Positions 7,528-14,640 of a DNA stretch of 14,640 nt are shown here, one piece after another. The notes beneath the pieces were generated by a model. That model was not told where the DNA came from and did no database searches. It worked only from the letters and a program-made list of their open reading frames with translations. The first letter of the stretch is position 1. Each line of letters begins with the position of its first letter. The stretch is from Dictyocoela muelleri (Eukaryota > Microsporidia). The stretch covers positions 1 through 14,640 of the forward strand of contig SDVU01000346.1 in assembly GCA_016256075.1 (NCBI GenBank), given 5' to 3'. A program made the position numbers and the translations under genes.

Positions 7528-7713
7528 TATTTTTTATATAATATTTCTATATTTAGTCTCGCTAAATATAGAAATATTATATATAAAAATGATAATACTA
7601 AAAAAAACATTTTTATTCGTTTTTAACGCGCAATTTAACCCTTAGTAAAATATTTACATTTACTTCTTATTTAAAAAATTTTGGTCCATAGGAAGGTACT
7701 AGTACCAAATTTT
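7408..7713. mobile_element. 306-bp palindromic MITE-like element
   Basis: The whole stretch is an imperfect palindrome from AAAATTTGGTAC (7408) to GTACCAAATTTT (7713). Its centre is perfect: 22-bp arms at 7535-7556 and 7562-7583 around a 5-base loop TCTCG. There is no coding capacity. This form, two inverted halves with almost no unique middle, fits a foldback MITE. Similarity between the halves ends sharply at AAAATTTGGTAC, apart from an ATTAGAG block about 40 bp further out on both sides. No clear target duplication was found. Confidence 0.7.
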
Positions 7714-7868
7714 CTACTACGGCTTTTGTTACAGCCTTTCTCTAATTTCGTGTATTTTAAATTTCACCACTTAAGTTGTATTGTCGAAATTCAGTAAGAG
7801 GTTCATTTTTTTCTGATTCAATTTCATTTAGGGACGAAATATTTATTCTTTTGAAAAAGCGGTTGATA
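7714..7868. other. Spacer without recognised features
   Basis: A/T-rich sequence between the palindrome and the minisatellite. It contains no gene, RNA or repeat that I recognise. Confidence 0.4.
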
Positions 7869-8131
7869 AAATAAAATGAGTCGTTTATAAGAATGAAATG
7901 TGTAGTTAATAAGAATGAAATGAGTGCTTTATAAAACGAAAATGAGTGCTTTATAAGAATGAAATGAGTGCTTTATAAGAATGAAATGAGTGCTTTATAA
8001 GTTTGAAATGAATGATTCATAGAATGAAATGAGTAGTTTATAAGAATGCAAGGAGTAATTTATAAGAATAAAATGAGTGGTTTATAAAAATGAAATAAGT
8101 GGTTTATAAGAATGAAATGAGTAGTACATAA
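7869..8131. repeat. 22-bp minisatellite, 12 units
   Basis: Twelve head-to-tail units start with GAATGAAATGAGTG and end in TTTATAA. Units 3, 5 and 6 (7913-7934, 7957-7978, 7979-8000) are identical. Unit 7 (8001-8021) is 21 bp, and the outer units are the most diverged. The length is not a multiple of three and every frame has stops, so it is non-coding. Confidence 0.9.
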
Positions 8132-8189
8132 AAATAAAAAAGACTGTAATTAAAGGCTAAAGTCATTCAAGACTTAAAATTATTTTACA

Positions 8190-9082
8190 CATAAAATAAG
8201 ATTATTAGTATTATTGATTTAAAAGAAACATAATTTTCCGATTATCATATAAATATAGGATTTAATTTCTCATCTTTTAAATTTCTATAAAATATGGTCA
8301 GTCGTCTTTTTGTATACATTCCGCTACTTTATGTTGTTCATTAACAATCAATATTTGATTTATTGTATTTCACAAGTAAGAACTGCTTTATCAGCATTAA
8401 ATATGTCTTTTAGATGAATTTAACTTAGTTTAGATCTGTAATAAGTTTAATATTTGCCAATACGTCGGTTTTTACAATTCCAGATTCTCCTACAATATTT
8501 CTTGACTTAATAATAAGTTTTTTGCTAAATTTTATTATGCATCTATAAAATACCGAGAAATTTGTAAATGAATTTTCTTCTGAAAGTCTAAAAGCCATAT
8601 CTTACAGGCCATCAGGTGAGATAATAATATATATGAAACGTTGTTTTAAAATATTCTATAGTTTTTGATCAAATGAAAAATGGCGTTTAGGCTGTTATAT
8701 CCTCATAACAGATCATTATTTTTTGGTATTATTATTTAAAAAGGCATATTTTTATTTTCAATTTTATTATATATTCATACTAAAGATATTTAACCTTTTA
8801 GGCAAACAGCTAAATTTGCCTCTAAAAATTTTAAATACCTTAGCTTTTATTTTTATTTCTTTTCTCTTATTTTTTTGGTGTTCATAATATAAGCATTTAG
8901 GAAATAGCTTTTAAATATATGTAAAAATGTTTTTTTTTGAGTGTTCATGTCTAGAACAAGAATTTGACAGATTTAAAGTGAAAATATGCATGTTTTATAA
9001 GAAATATTAAAAATAAGAGCCTAGTGTTCATAATAAGCAGACTTCATATAAGAGATCGTTCATATTAAGGAGATCAGTCTGT
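8190..9082 (-). pseudogene. pogo/Tigger-type (CENP-B/DDE_1) transposon remnant
   Basis: On the minus strand a possible transposase start (ATGAACACCAAAAAAATAAG) lies near 8884. A poorly preserved helix-turn-helix region follows. The better preserved middle has a WLLDF/MAFRLSEE-type segment, NIVGESGIVKTDV (about 8460-8500, the RxxGESG block of Tigger and CENP-B proteins), DIFNADKA (about 8380-8405, family DIFNADETGL) and RLTIFYRN...EKLNPIFI..SEN (about 8215-8312, family RlTvll..N..G.K..P..Igks). The acidic residue of DET has become Lys, and many stops break it. The 5' end may be CAGACTGATCTCC at 9068-9080, preceded by TA. GTTCATAATA-type blocks repeat near 8880, 9024 and 9057 as subterminal repeats. 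The other end was not found. Confidence 0.55.
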
Positions 9083-9681
9083 ATTTATAATCAATTTAAT
9101 ATATAAACAAAAGTTAAAATTAGAATTAAGCGATTTTTACTATGATGATACACTGCAATAAAACTGTATGTTATAGCTGATAAATACTTGGCCTAATATG
9201 ACAATGAAGCAGTATTTGATCTCGATCGATTGTACTGTGACGGTAATAAAATAAAGATTGTTAAATATCTTTAAATTATAGCAATTTAGAAATAACTGTG
9301 GTTTCTAAGACAAAACAAATGTCATGTATGTAGCTACTCTTTTGTGTATATCGCCACGACTTTCTATTTGAACGACGGAGTTTATAAAACAATGGTAAAA
9401 TGTAATCATCGCATCGGACTAAATGTTTAATATTGAGAATTTTTTTAATAGGAAAAATAAAGAAATACAAAAATCCTCGTTATCTTTTTATGACGAATGT
9501 GAGTTATTTTGAATTTATAATCTTCGTTATATTGAGGAACGACAGTATTTTTTCAAATTTTATCTATTATTTTTGAATAAACGCAATAAAAAAAATTTCT
9601 TAATTTAGATAAATGAAAATTATAAAATTTTTTAATTGACAAATTTAATTGAGGAAAATTAATATGAAAATTTTTATTTTT
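9083..9681. other. Intergenic region downstream of the Arp5-like gene
   Basis: Mostly featureless A/T-rich sequence. A short minus-strand frame (9276-9470, 64 residues) contains RCDDYILPLFYKLRRS, then SWRYTQ. It might be the N-terminal zinc-binding part of an ISXO2/Merlin transposase, but the match is weak. A stretch of about 40 bp (9166-9206, minus) resembles the end of the repeat at 13887-14196. Neither is certain. Confidence 0.3.
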
Positions 9682-12186
9682 TTAATTTTCATTTATTTTT
9701 ATCAACTCTTCCGCACCTAATCTCAAGTATTCATCTTTTTCGTAAACAGGAAAATAATTTGAAAAACAAGCGCCATAAAAAGTATCAAATGAAGTACAAT
9801 CAGAAAAAATAATTTTAACGTTATCAGGGAAACGACTGGAAATTTCTTTTTTAACACGTTCTCTGAAGTTTTTTAAATTTGAAAAACCTCCTGTAACAAA
9901 AAATTTTTCAATATTGAATTTTTTAATTTCATCGAAAATCTCTAAAAGACCAACACCGCTCATACCAATAATTGATGGTTCAAAAATAGCTTCAGTGATT
10001 CTAAAAATGTCTATTTCATTTAAATATGGTGTATTAAGCACATCTATTGCTGTTATTTCATAAGGAATAAAATCGGGATCAATTTCAGATAGAATAGCTA
10101 TCATTTTTTCATATTCTCTATCAATGAAATCGTAACTAAAATTATCAACGCTGTAATCATCAACATAAAAAGATCCAATTTTAGGTTTAAAATCTTTTTT
10201 ATATAATTCTTTTGAATTGTTATCTGAAATATTTATAGAATTGTCATAAGAATTATTTTTAGAATCATAAAAAACGTTATTTTTTGAATTGTTGTTTAAC
10301 ATACGATTAGAATCATTATTCAATATACTTTCAGAATTATTATTCAATATACTTTTAGAATTTAAAACTTTATCTTTCGATTTTACATTTAAATCATTAT
10401 TCCTTTCACTATCAATAACATTTAAAATTTCTTCATAAATATTTTGTTCTTCGGGATTTAATGAAGCCCCTAGACCAGCTTTATAAAATATTCCATATTC
10501 TATACTTTTCTTATCATTCAATTTTCTTTTTAAAATATCTCTCATTTTCAATTTACGTTTCAGACGATAAAATTTTTGATAAATTTTCAATTTATACTTT
10601 TCAGGATCTTTAATTTTTTCAACCAAATTTTCATTTTCTTCAATTGTATTTCTTATTCTTTCAATTAATTTTTTAATTTTTTGTTTTGAACGGTAAAGTT
10701 TTGAGTGATAAATAATATTTTTTTTGTTATTTTCACGCAGAGGTGTTTCAATATTTTGTATCGCATCGTCTTTAACACGACTATTTTGTATTTCATTGTC
10801 ATTAACAGAATTATTATTAATATCATCATTATCAAAATTATTATTAATATCATCATTATTTTTAACATCTTCATCAATATTTGCATTATTTTGATCATCA
10901 TTATTATTATCAATATCATGATTTTTATCACCATCATTCTTGTTATTATTTTTTTTATCATCTTTATTGAAATTTATATTAAAATCTTTTATTTCACGAT
11001 ATTCATTTTTAATTTCATTTACCTTTTCAGAATAAAGTTTCTCAAAACATTTTAAAACCGAAGAATCATAATCAAGTGCTACTTTAAAATCAGTTATTTT
11101 CAATTCACTTTTTTTTGAAACTTTCCTTGACCTTAATAATGAATTAGCATATTTTAAAACTAAATCAGCTCCAATTTCTAAAGAATAATTTTCGATTATT
11201 TTTTCGGGATTTAAAATTATAACATTCAATTCGGAATGACTTAAACTTATTATCACGTCTATACCTTTCATAATATTTTCTTCTTTTTGAATATGTTCTT
11301 TTATATCTTCAATTATTTTCATTTCATCCTTATCTACACTTTCTTTATTATTTACAATTTCATTCTTCTTTGCACATCCTTCTTCAGCATCATCGTTAAT
11401 GCAAATTTTATTTTTTAAATCTTCAGAATTATTTTTTAAATCTTCAGAATTTTTTTTTAAATTTTCAGAATTATTTTTTAAATTTTCGGAATTATTTTTT
11501 AAATTTTCGGAATTATTTTTTAAATTTTCAGAATTATTTTTGTTAATTCGATTTGTATGGTAAAGATAGGAATAAACACTATCAACACCGAGTTGGACCT
11601 TTCGAAAATTTAAATGATCAAAACAAATTATAAGAATTTCTCTTTTAATTATGTCAGGAAGGTTTAATGGAACTGTTAGAATCAATTCATCCATGCTATT
11701 TTTTTTTTTATTATCGATTATATTATTGTTAATATTAAAATCATTGTTAATCTTAAAATCATTGTTAATATTATAGTCATTGTTAATATCAAAATATTTT
11801 TTCTTGTCAATAACATTTTTATTTTGACTTTGATTAATTTTTAACTTTAGTTCTAAAGATTTTTTTATTTTTGATGGTTTTTTATTTAAAACCAATTTTA
11901 AGGTTGTTTTTAAGTTTTTATTTTTAATTGAACGTATATCACTATTTAACATGTTTAATATCTTTTGAATTGTTAATTTTAAGGTTTCAGTATTAACAAT
12001 CCAGTTTCCATGAAACATATACCTGTATGTTGAATTAGGAATAGGATCGAAACTTATAAAATCTTTCAATTTGTAAATTGCATTTCTGAATTTCAATATA
12101 TTGTTTTTTAAGGGATTGCTATTTTTATTGTTTTCATCTTTTAAACCAGCTTTTAGTTCGTATGTTCCGTTGTCGATTATGAGCAT
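9682..12186 (-). CDS. ARP5: Actin-related protein, Arp5-like (INO80 complex), with large low-complexity insertions
   Basis: This is an intact 834-residue ORF without introns. Residues 2-14 (LIIDNGTYELKAG) are the phosphate-1 loop of the actin fold. NWIVNTETLKLTIQKIL (61-77) and LILTVPLNLP (168-177) follow, then VQLGVDSVYSYLYH (197-210), as in Arp5 (YGIDSLFSYY). Residues 309-340 match the second phosphate region, but the acidic-Gly motif is replaced by SLSHSEL. FEPSIIGMSGVGLLEI (735-750) and KFFVTGGFSN (761-770) are the adenosine region. The end (DTFYGA, then KDEYLRLGAEEL, 801-828) matches the Arp5 C-terminus. Arp5 binds Ies6 and couples the INO80 ATPase to nucleosome sliding in the nucleus. 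Inserts are Asn/Asp-rich (132-160, 410-470, 604-660), six NNSE(N/D)LK heptads (217-258) and a basic coiled-coil-like stretch (495-560) where Arp5 proteins carry long helical insertions. ATP binding is probably weak or absent. Another divergent Arp (Arp8, Arp6) is possible but fits less well. Confidence 0.75.
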   Translation of the reverse strand: MLIIDNGTYELKAGLKDENNKNSNPLKNNILKFRNAIYKLKDFISFDPIPNSTYRYMFHGNWIVNTETLKLTIQKILNMLNSDIRSIKNKNLKTTLKLVLNKKPSKIKKSLELKLKINQSQNKNVIDKKKYFDINNDYNINNDFKINNDFNINNNIIDNKKKNSMDELILTVPLNLPDIIKREILIICFDHLNFRKVQLGVDSVYSYLYHTNRINKNNSENLKNNSENLKNNSENLKNNSENLKKNSEDLKNNSEDLKNKICINDDAEEGCAKKNEIVNNKESVDKDEMKIIEDIKEHIQKEENIMKGIDVIISLSHSELNVIILNPEKIIENYSLEIGADLVLKYANSLLRSRKVSKKSELKITDFKVALDYDSSVLKCFEKLYSEKVNEIKNEYREIKDFNINFNKDDKKNNNKNDGDKNHDIDNNNDDQNNANIDEDVKNNDDINNNFDNDDINNNSVNDNEIQNSRVKDDAIQNIETPLRENNKKNIIYHSKLYRSKQKIKKLIERIRNTIEENENLVEKIKDPEKYKLKIYQKFYRLKRKLKMRDILKRKLNDKKSIEYGIFYKAGLGASLNPEEQNIYEEILNVIDSERNNDLNVKSKDKVLNSKSILNNNSESILNNDSNRMLNNNSKNNVFYDSKNNSYDNSINISDNNSKELYKKDFKPKIGSFYVDDYSVDNFSYDFIDREYEKMIAILSEIDPDFIPYEITAIDVLNTPYLNEIDIFRITEAIFEPSIIGMSGVGLLEIFDEIKKFNIEKFFVTGGFSNLKNFRERVKKEISSRFPDNVKIIFSDCTSFDTFYGACFSNYFPVYEKDEYLRLGAEELIKINEN
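11413..11538 (-). repeat. Six 21-bp in-frame repeats in the Arp5-like gene
   Basis: Six copies of a 21-bp unit encode NNSENLK (four times), KNSEDLK and NNSEDLK. The Leu falls once per seven residues, giving a short amphipathic heptad run. The copies are nearly identical at the DNA level, so the array is probably young and variable in length between strains. Confidence 0.9.
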
Positions 12187-12192
12187 GGGCGG
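12184..12192 (-). promoter_or_regulatory. CCC start signal of the Arp5-like gene
   Basis: On the minus strand CCGCCC abuts the ATG at 12186-12184 in an AT-rich context. This matches the CCC-like motif that lies directly before start codons in microsporidian genes and fixes the start of the Arp5-like ORF. It implies a very short 5' untranslated region. Confidence 0.6.
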
Positions 12193-12283
12193 AATTTTAA
12201 TTGTGTTTTAAATTAATATAAATGGGCTTTAATAAAATGATTGATTTTTTTTTGATTTTACAATGAAATTTTAAATATATAAA

Positions 12284-12583
12284 TATATATTTATTACGTG
12301 CGGACAACAACCATAGCTGATAATTTGCAGGGGTAACTAACCTTGGGCTTTAGACTTTGGTATTGGGTTTTTATAATAAGTCACTACTAAGCTATCCCGA
12401 AGCCAGCTACATACGGGTTTTTTGTTTTATCAGCGACTCGACAGGATACAGATAATTAGAAGGTTTTCGAGTGTTTTTTGTTACTTATTGTCTAGATGTG
12501 TCGCCGCAGTCATCTCCGCACACAGGAGAACCCTTTATGTTTCTTTTTAATACCATAACGAATCCTTATTAGCTATACCACAG
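12284..12583 (-). repeat. Dispersed repeat, copy 1 (body of SINE-like element)
   Basis: About 300 bp match 13887-14196 in direct orientation throughout. Shared blocks include GACAACANCCATAGCT, CTTTAGAC, TTTTTTGTTTTATCA, GGATACAG, GTCGCCGCANTCATC and GGTATACCACA-type sequence. Identity is perhaps 65-70% by eye. Its minus-strand 5' end lies about 75 bp below a tRNA-like head in the same orientation (12661-12733), and its 3' end runs into an AT-rich tail. No open frame spans it. Confidence 0.75.
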
Positions 12584-12660
12584 TTAATGAAGAGATAATA
12601 TCTATAATTCCATAGGTATTGACCGCTAAATGTCAGCCCCAATTATTTAATTCAAAGATG

Positions 12661-12733
12661 ACACAGCGGGATTCGAACCTCGATACTTAAATTTTACATT
12701 AAAGAGTATTAACCACAGAGCTATCTGGCCAAC
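12661..12733 (-). ncRNA. tRNA-like head of a SINE-like repeat
   Basis: On the minus strand this begins TGGCCAGATAGCTCTGTGG (A box TAGCTCTGTGG) and contains a perfect B box GGTTCGAATCC, followed by CGCTGTGTCA. The 73-nt length and box spacing fit a tRNA. The D stem, acceptor and 5' T stem do not pair well, so it is tRNA-derived and not a working tRNA. The repeat body at 12284-12583 follows in the same direction. Confidence 0.6.
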
Positions 12734-12790
12734 ATAAATTTTAAAAAGAAATAAAAATATAGGGGTTAGAAAAAAAAATAAATCGGAAAC

Positions 12791-12845
12791 TAATGGCCAG
12801 ATAACTCGATGGTTAATAAACTTGAAAGATGTGTGGCGGGTTTAG
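12791..12845 (+). ncRNA. Second tRNA-like head, opposite orientation
   Basis: TGGCCAGATAACTCGATGG matches the start of the minus-strand head at 12733 (about 24 of the first 28 bases by eye). Its second box is decayed (GCGGGTTTAGGTC). It is not followed by the 300-bp body. A 16-bp block TTTAGGTCGTTNTTGA is duplicated at 12841-12856 and 12860-12875. Confidence 0.5.
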
Positions 12846-13019
12846 GTCGTTTTTGAGATTTTAGGTCGTTATTGAATAAATAGACAATAAATTTAAAAAA
12901 AAATAATTTATTTTCGGAGAAACAGCAGAGAGAAAAATCAACAGAACGGAAAATTTTTTATCCTTAAATAAATTGACTTATATTTCATAATATAGTTCGT
13001 GCGTTATATCGGTGTTTTT

Positions 13020-13560
13020 TTCTTAGAAAAAAAAAATTGGTATTGACCAAAAACATTCAATATTTTGAATATATTATTCAGGCATCAATAAGTACATTAG
13101 GTTTATTAAATAGTTTATTTGCATGTTCATGATCATGTGTCTCTCTATTTCATACCTAAAACCTCTCCACTCGTCTGTTATTATAATAGTGGCTATAAAT
13201 ACATTGTGAGATATAACTTCAATCATTGTTTGAATATTCCTTCTACCGACAAGAACAATAAATTTCTTTTTCGATCCTCTTTAATGCCACCAACTTACAA
13301 TTGACCATCTGTTATTATTCACGATTATCTATCTCTTTCAAAAATAGGCACCCATATCCCTCAATTATCTTCGGAAGATTATTTTTTACCCTATAACTTA
13401 TTCTTGTTCCGTTTATATTACATGTATTAAACAATTATCTCTTCTACAAAATCTGAATAACTACTAAAGGTATGTCTAATAAGATTCAATATATATTATC
13501 CCGATAAAACTCTTGATTTTGATATATTTGTATATTATTTGACAGATTTTTAACAGTTAA
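13020..13560 (-). pseudogene. Merlin/ISXO2-like (IS1595-type) transposase remnant
   Basis: The minus strand, read in pieces, gives GIKEDRKRN or RGSKKKFIVLVGRRN (about 13240-13285, family GGiERGskk.F.v.V..R), then VISHNVFIATIIITDEWRGF (about 13159-13220), which matches the region with the second catalytic Asp (I.SDeWrgY). RHDHEHANKLFNKPNVLID follows (family ..H..VNHS.nFVdp), then a QNIECFW-like end. The upstream part (13300-13480) has a weak GG...IDES-type region. Several stops and frame changes break it. Merlin-type elements are known from other eukaryotes. Ends were not identified. It lies between the two direct copies of the dispersed repeat. Confidence 0.65.
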
Positions 13561-13886
13561 GATTATAAACTTCGAAATTTTTTTAGTTGTGTGAACTTTT
13601 AAAATGTGCACGGAATTCTACTTGTCCAATAAAAATCCTCATTTGATTTATTTGAATTTAAGAGCCTTTACTTTTAGTATATTAGTTCCGATGAAGTTGA
13701 TGATGATGTCCGAAAATCTATTTGTTTTTTACTACATTTCTCCGATTAAATACTGTTTAATATTAGCCTTTTTCTTGCAAGTAACTCATTTGCGGATGAA
13801 TAAAATATGGTTTATAGATATTTCTCTTTTATTTTTAATGACATAATCCCATTTCTATATATATTTTTTCCTGATCAACAATGTTA
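13561..13886. other. No gene recognised
   Basis: This may hold the decayed 5' part of the Merlin-like element. The 80-codon plus-strand frame at 13604-13846 is hydrophobic and matches nothing I recognise. It runs antisense to this region. Confidence 0.35.
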
Positions 13887-14196
13887 TATATATTATATTA
13901 CATGCTGACAACATCCATAGCTTCCAACCCGGAAAGTCGTCACCAACCATAGTCTTTAGACCTTTAGTTCATGTTTTTTCTATTAATACGTCACTTTTAC
14001 GCTGCCCAAAGTCGGCTGTATACAATTTTTTGTTTTATCAATGACTCAGAGGATACAGGTACTTAGTAGTATTTTATGTATTTTTATTTTTCACTACTTT
14101 TTGCCGAGATGCGTCGCCGCACTCATCCACACACCCAATAAAGACCCTTATGCCTTATTGTCATATTAGACCAAGTCTTTACTAGGTATACCACAC
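13887..14196 (-). repeat. Dispersed repeat, copy 2, without tRNA-like head
   Basis: This is the second copy of the 12284-12583 repeat, same orientation, aligned end to end from the AT-rich stretch before ACATGCTGACAACATCCATAG to GGTATACCACAC. Sequence above 14200 shows no A or B box, so if the element is tRNA-headed this copy is truncated at its 5' end. Confidence 0.75.
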
Positions 14197-14640
14197 AAGA
14201 AAAAACTGTATATTACACTCTACCCGGTTTCGTCGTAACCGCCATTTCTACCGGTTTCGTTGAAATAAAATGAATAACCAGTGTTATTATTTGAAGAAAG
14301 TAAAAAAATGTGATTTTATATTATTTCTTTTATAATCAGTTTTATTGCCAGTTTCGAAGAAACAAGGTGATAGTACCAAGTTTTGACCCTGAAATTTCTA
14401 CATTTTTACAAAAAAAATGGGTGTGAACTGAGTACTATATATTTCTTTCTGTAAAATCGAAGCAGTGTTGCATGAATGTTGTGCGTGACTTGAATAAAAT
14501 TTTTGGTTCTCCAACGGGTTAGAGACCCCCCCCTCCAGATTTCTAAATCTAAATTGGTAAGAACACAGAGTATGTTTCTTATTTCAAATAAACGTAAAAT
14601 CACGAGATAAACAAATATATATTATTTATATTTAAAATAA
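14197..14640. other. Intergenic, with a short duplicated motif
   Basis: TACCCGGTTTCGTCG (14221-14235) is repeated as TACCGGTTTCGTTG (14250-14263), and a weaker GCCAGTTTCGAAG follows at 14347. AAGGTGATAGTACCAAGTTTT (14366-14386) resembles the outer end of the palindrome at 7694-7713 (AAGGTACTAGTACCAAATTT). No gene is seen. The minus-strand 65-codon frame at 14406-14603 has no family features. Confidence 0.4.

Noticed and set aside
7869-8131. CRISPR-like array
   Set aside because: The units are contiguous without unique spacers, and the sequence is eukaryotic. It is a minisatellite.
10665-11055. Ile/Met-rich frames on both strands inside the Arp5-like gene
   Set aside because: They are shadows of the AAT/GAT-rich Asn/Asp tracts read in other frames.
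13119-13304. 61-codon plus-strand frame
   Set aside because: It is antisense to the Merlin-like remnant, whose minus-strand reading matches known motifs.
12284-14196. Structured host RNA (RNase P, SRP or snRNA) for the 300-bp repeat
   Set aside because: No diagnostic motif of these RNAs was found, and two diverged copies with AT tails fit a mobile repeat better.

Overview
The window is AT-rich, intron-poor eukaryotic DNA. It is best explained as part of a large, gene-sparse microsporidian genome. Three things suggest this. The long actin-related ORF is uninterrupted over 834 codons and swollen with Asn/Asp/Lys/Ile tracts. Two start codons (12186 on the minus strand, 5836 on the plus strand) are directly preceded by CCC, the start-proximal signal described for microsporidian genes. 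The rest is a graveyard of cut-and-paste DNA transposons. The organism call is an inference; no rRNA or other taxonomic marker is present.

Only two genes look intact: a small glutaredoxin-like protein (2287-2574, +) and a divergent actin-related protein most like Arp5 of the INO80 chromatin remodeller (9682-12186, -). Together they cover about 19% of the window and are separated by about 7 kb of repeats. They show no sign of working together.

Layout from left to right: a tRNA-like sequence cut by the window edge (1-74); a decayed hAT transposon with recognisable ends and a flanking direct repeat (329-2014); the glutaredoxin gene; a small palindrome (2622-2775); a roughly 1.65-kb foldback-like element made almost wholly of two long inverted arms with expanded tandem repeats (about 2905-4560); a decayed IS630/Tc1/mariner transposase on the minus strand (about 4800-5455); a FLYWCH-MULE transposon with terminal hairpins, tightly flanked by 170-bp direct repeats, the right-hand one forming half of a 306-bp palindrome (5583-7713); a 22-bp minisatellite (7869-8131); a decayed pogo/Tigger (CENP-B type) transposase on the minus strand (about 8190-9082); the Arp5-like gene; a tRNA-headed SINE-like repeat (12284-12733, -) with a headless second copy (13887-14196); a second tRNA-like head in opposite orientation (12791-12845); and a decayed Merlin/ISXO2 transposase between the two repeat copies (about 13020-13560, -).

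Five transposase superfamilies thus occur in one 14.6-kb stretch, and I saw no reverse transcriptase, integrase or capsid gene. The items most worth a second look are the foldback-like element, the MULE sitting exactly between long direct repeats, a dispersed GC-rich hairpin family that stands out in the AT background, and the tRNA-headed repeat family.
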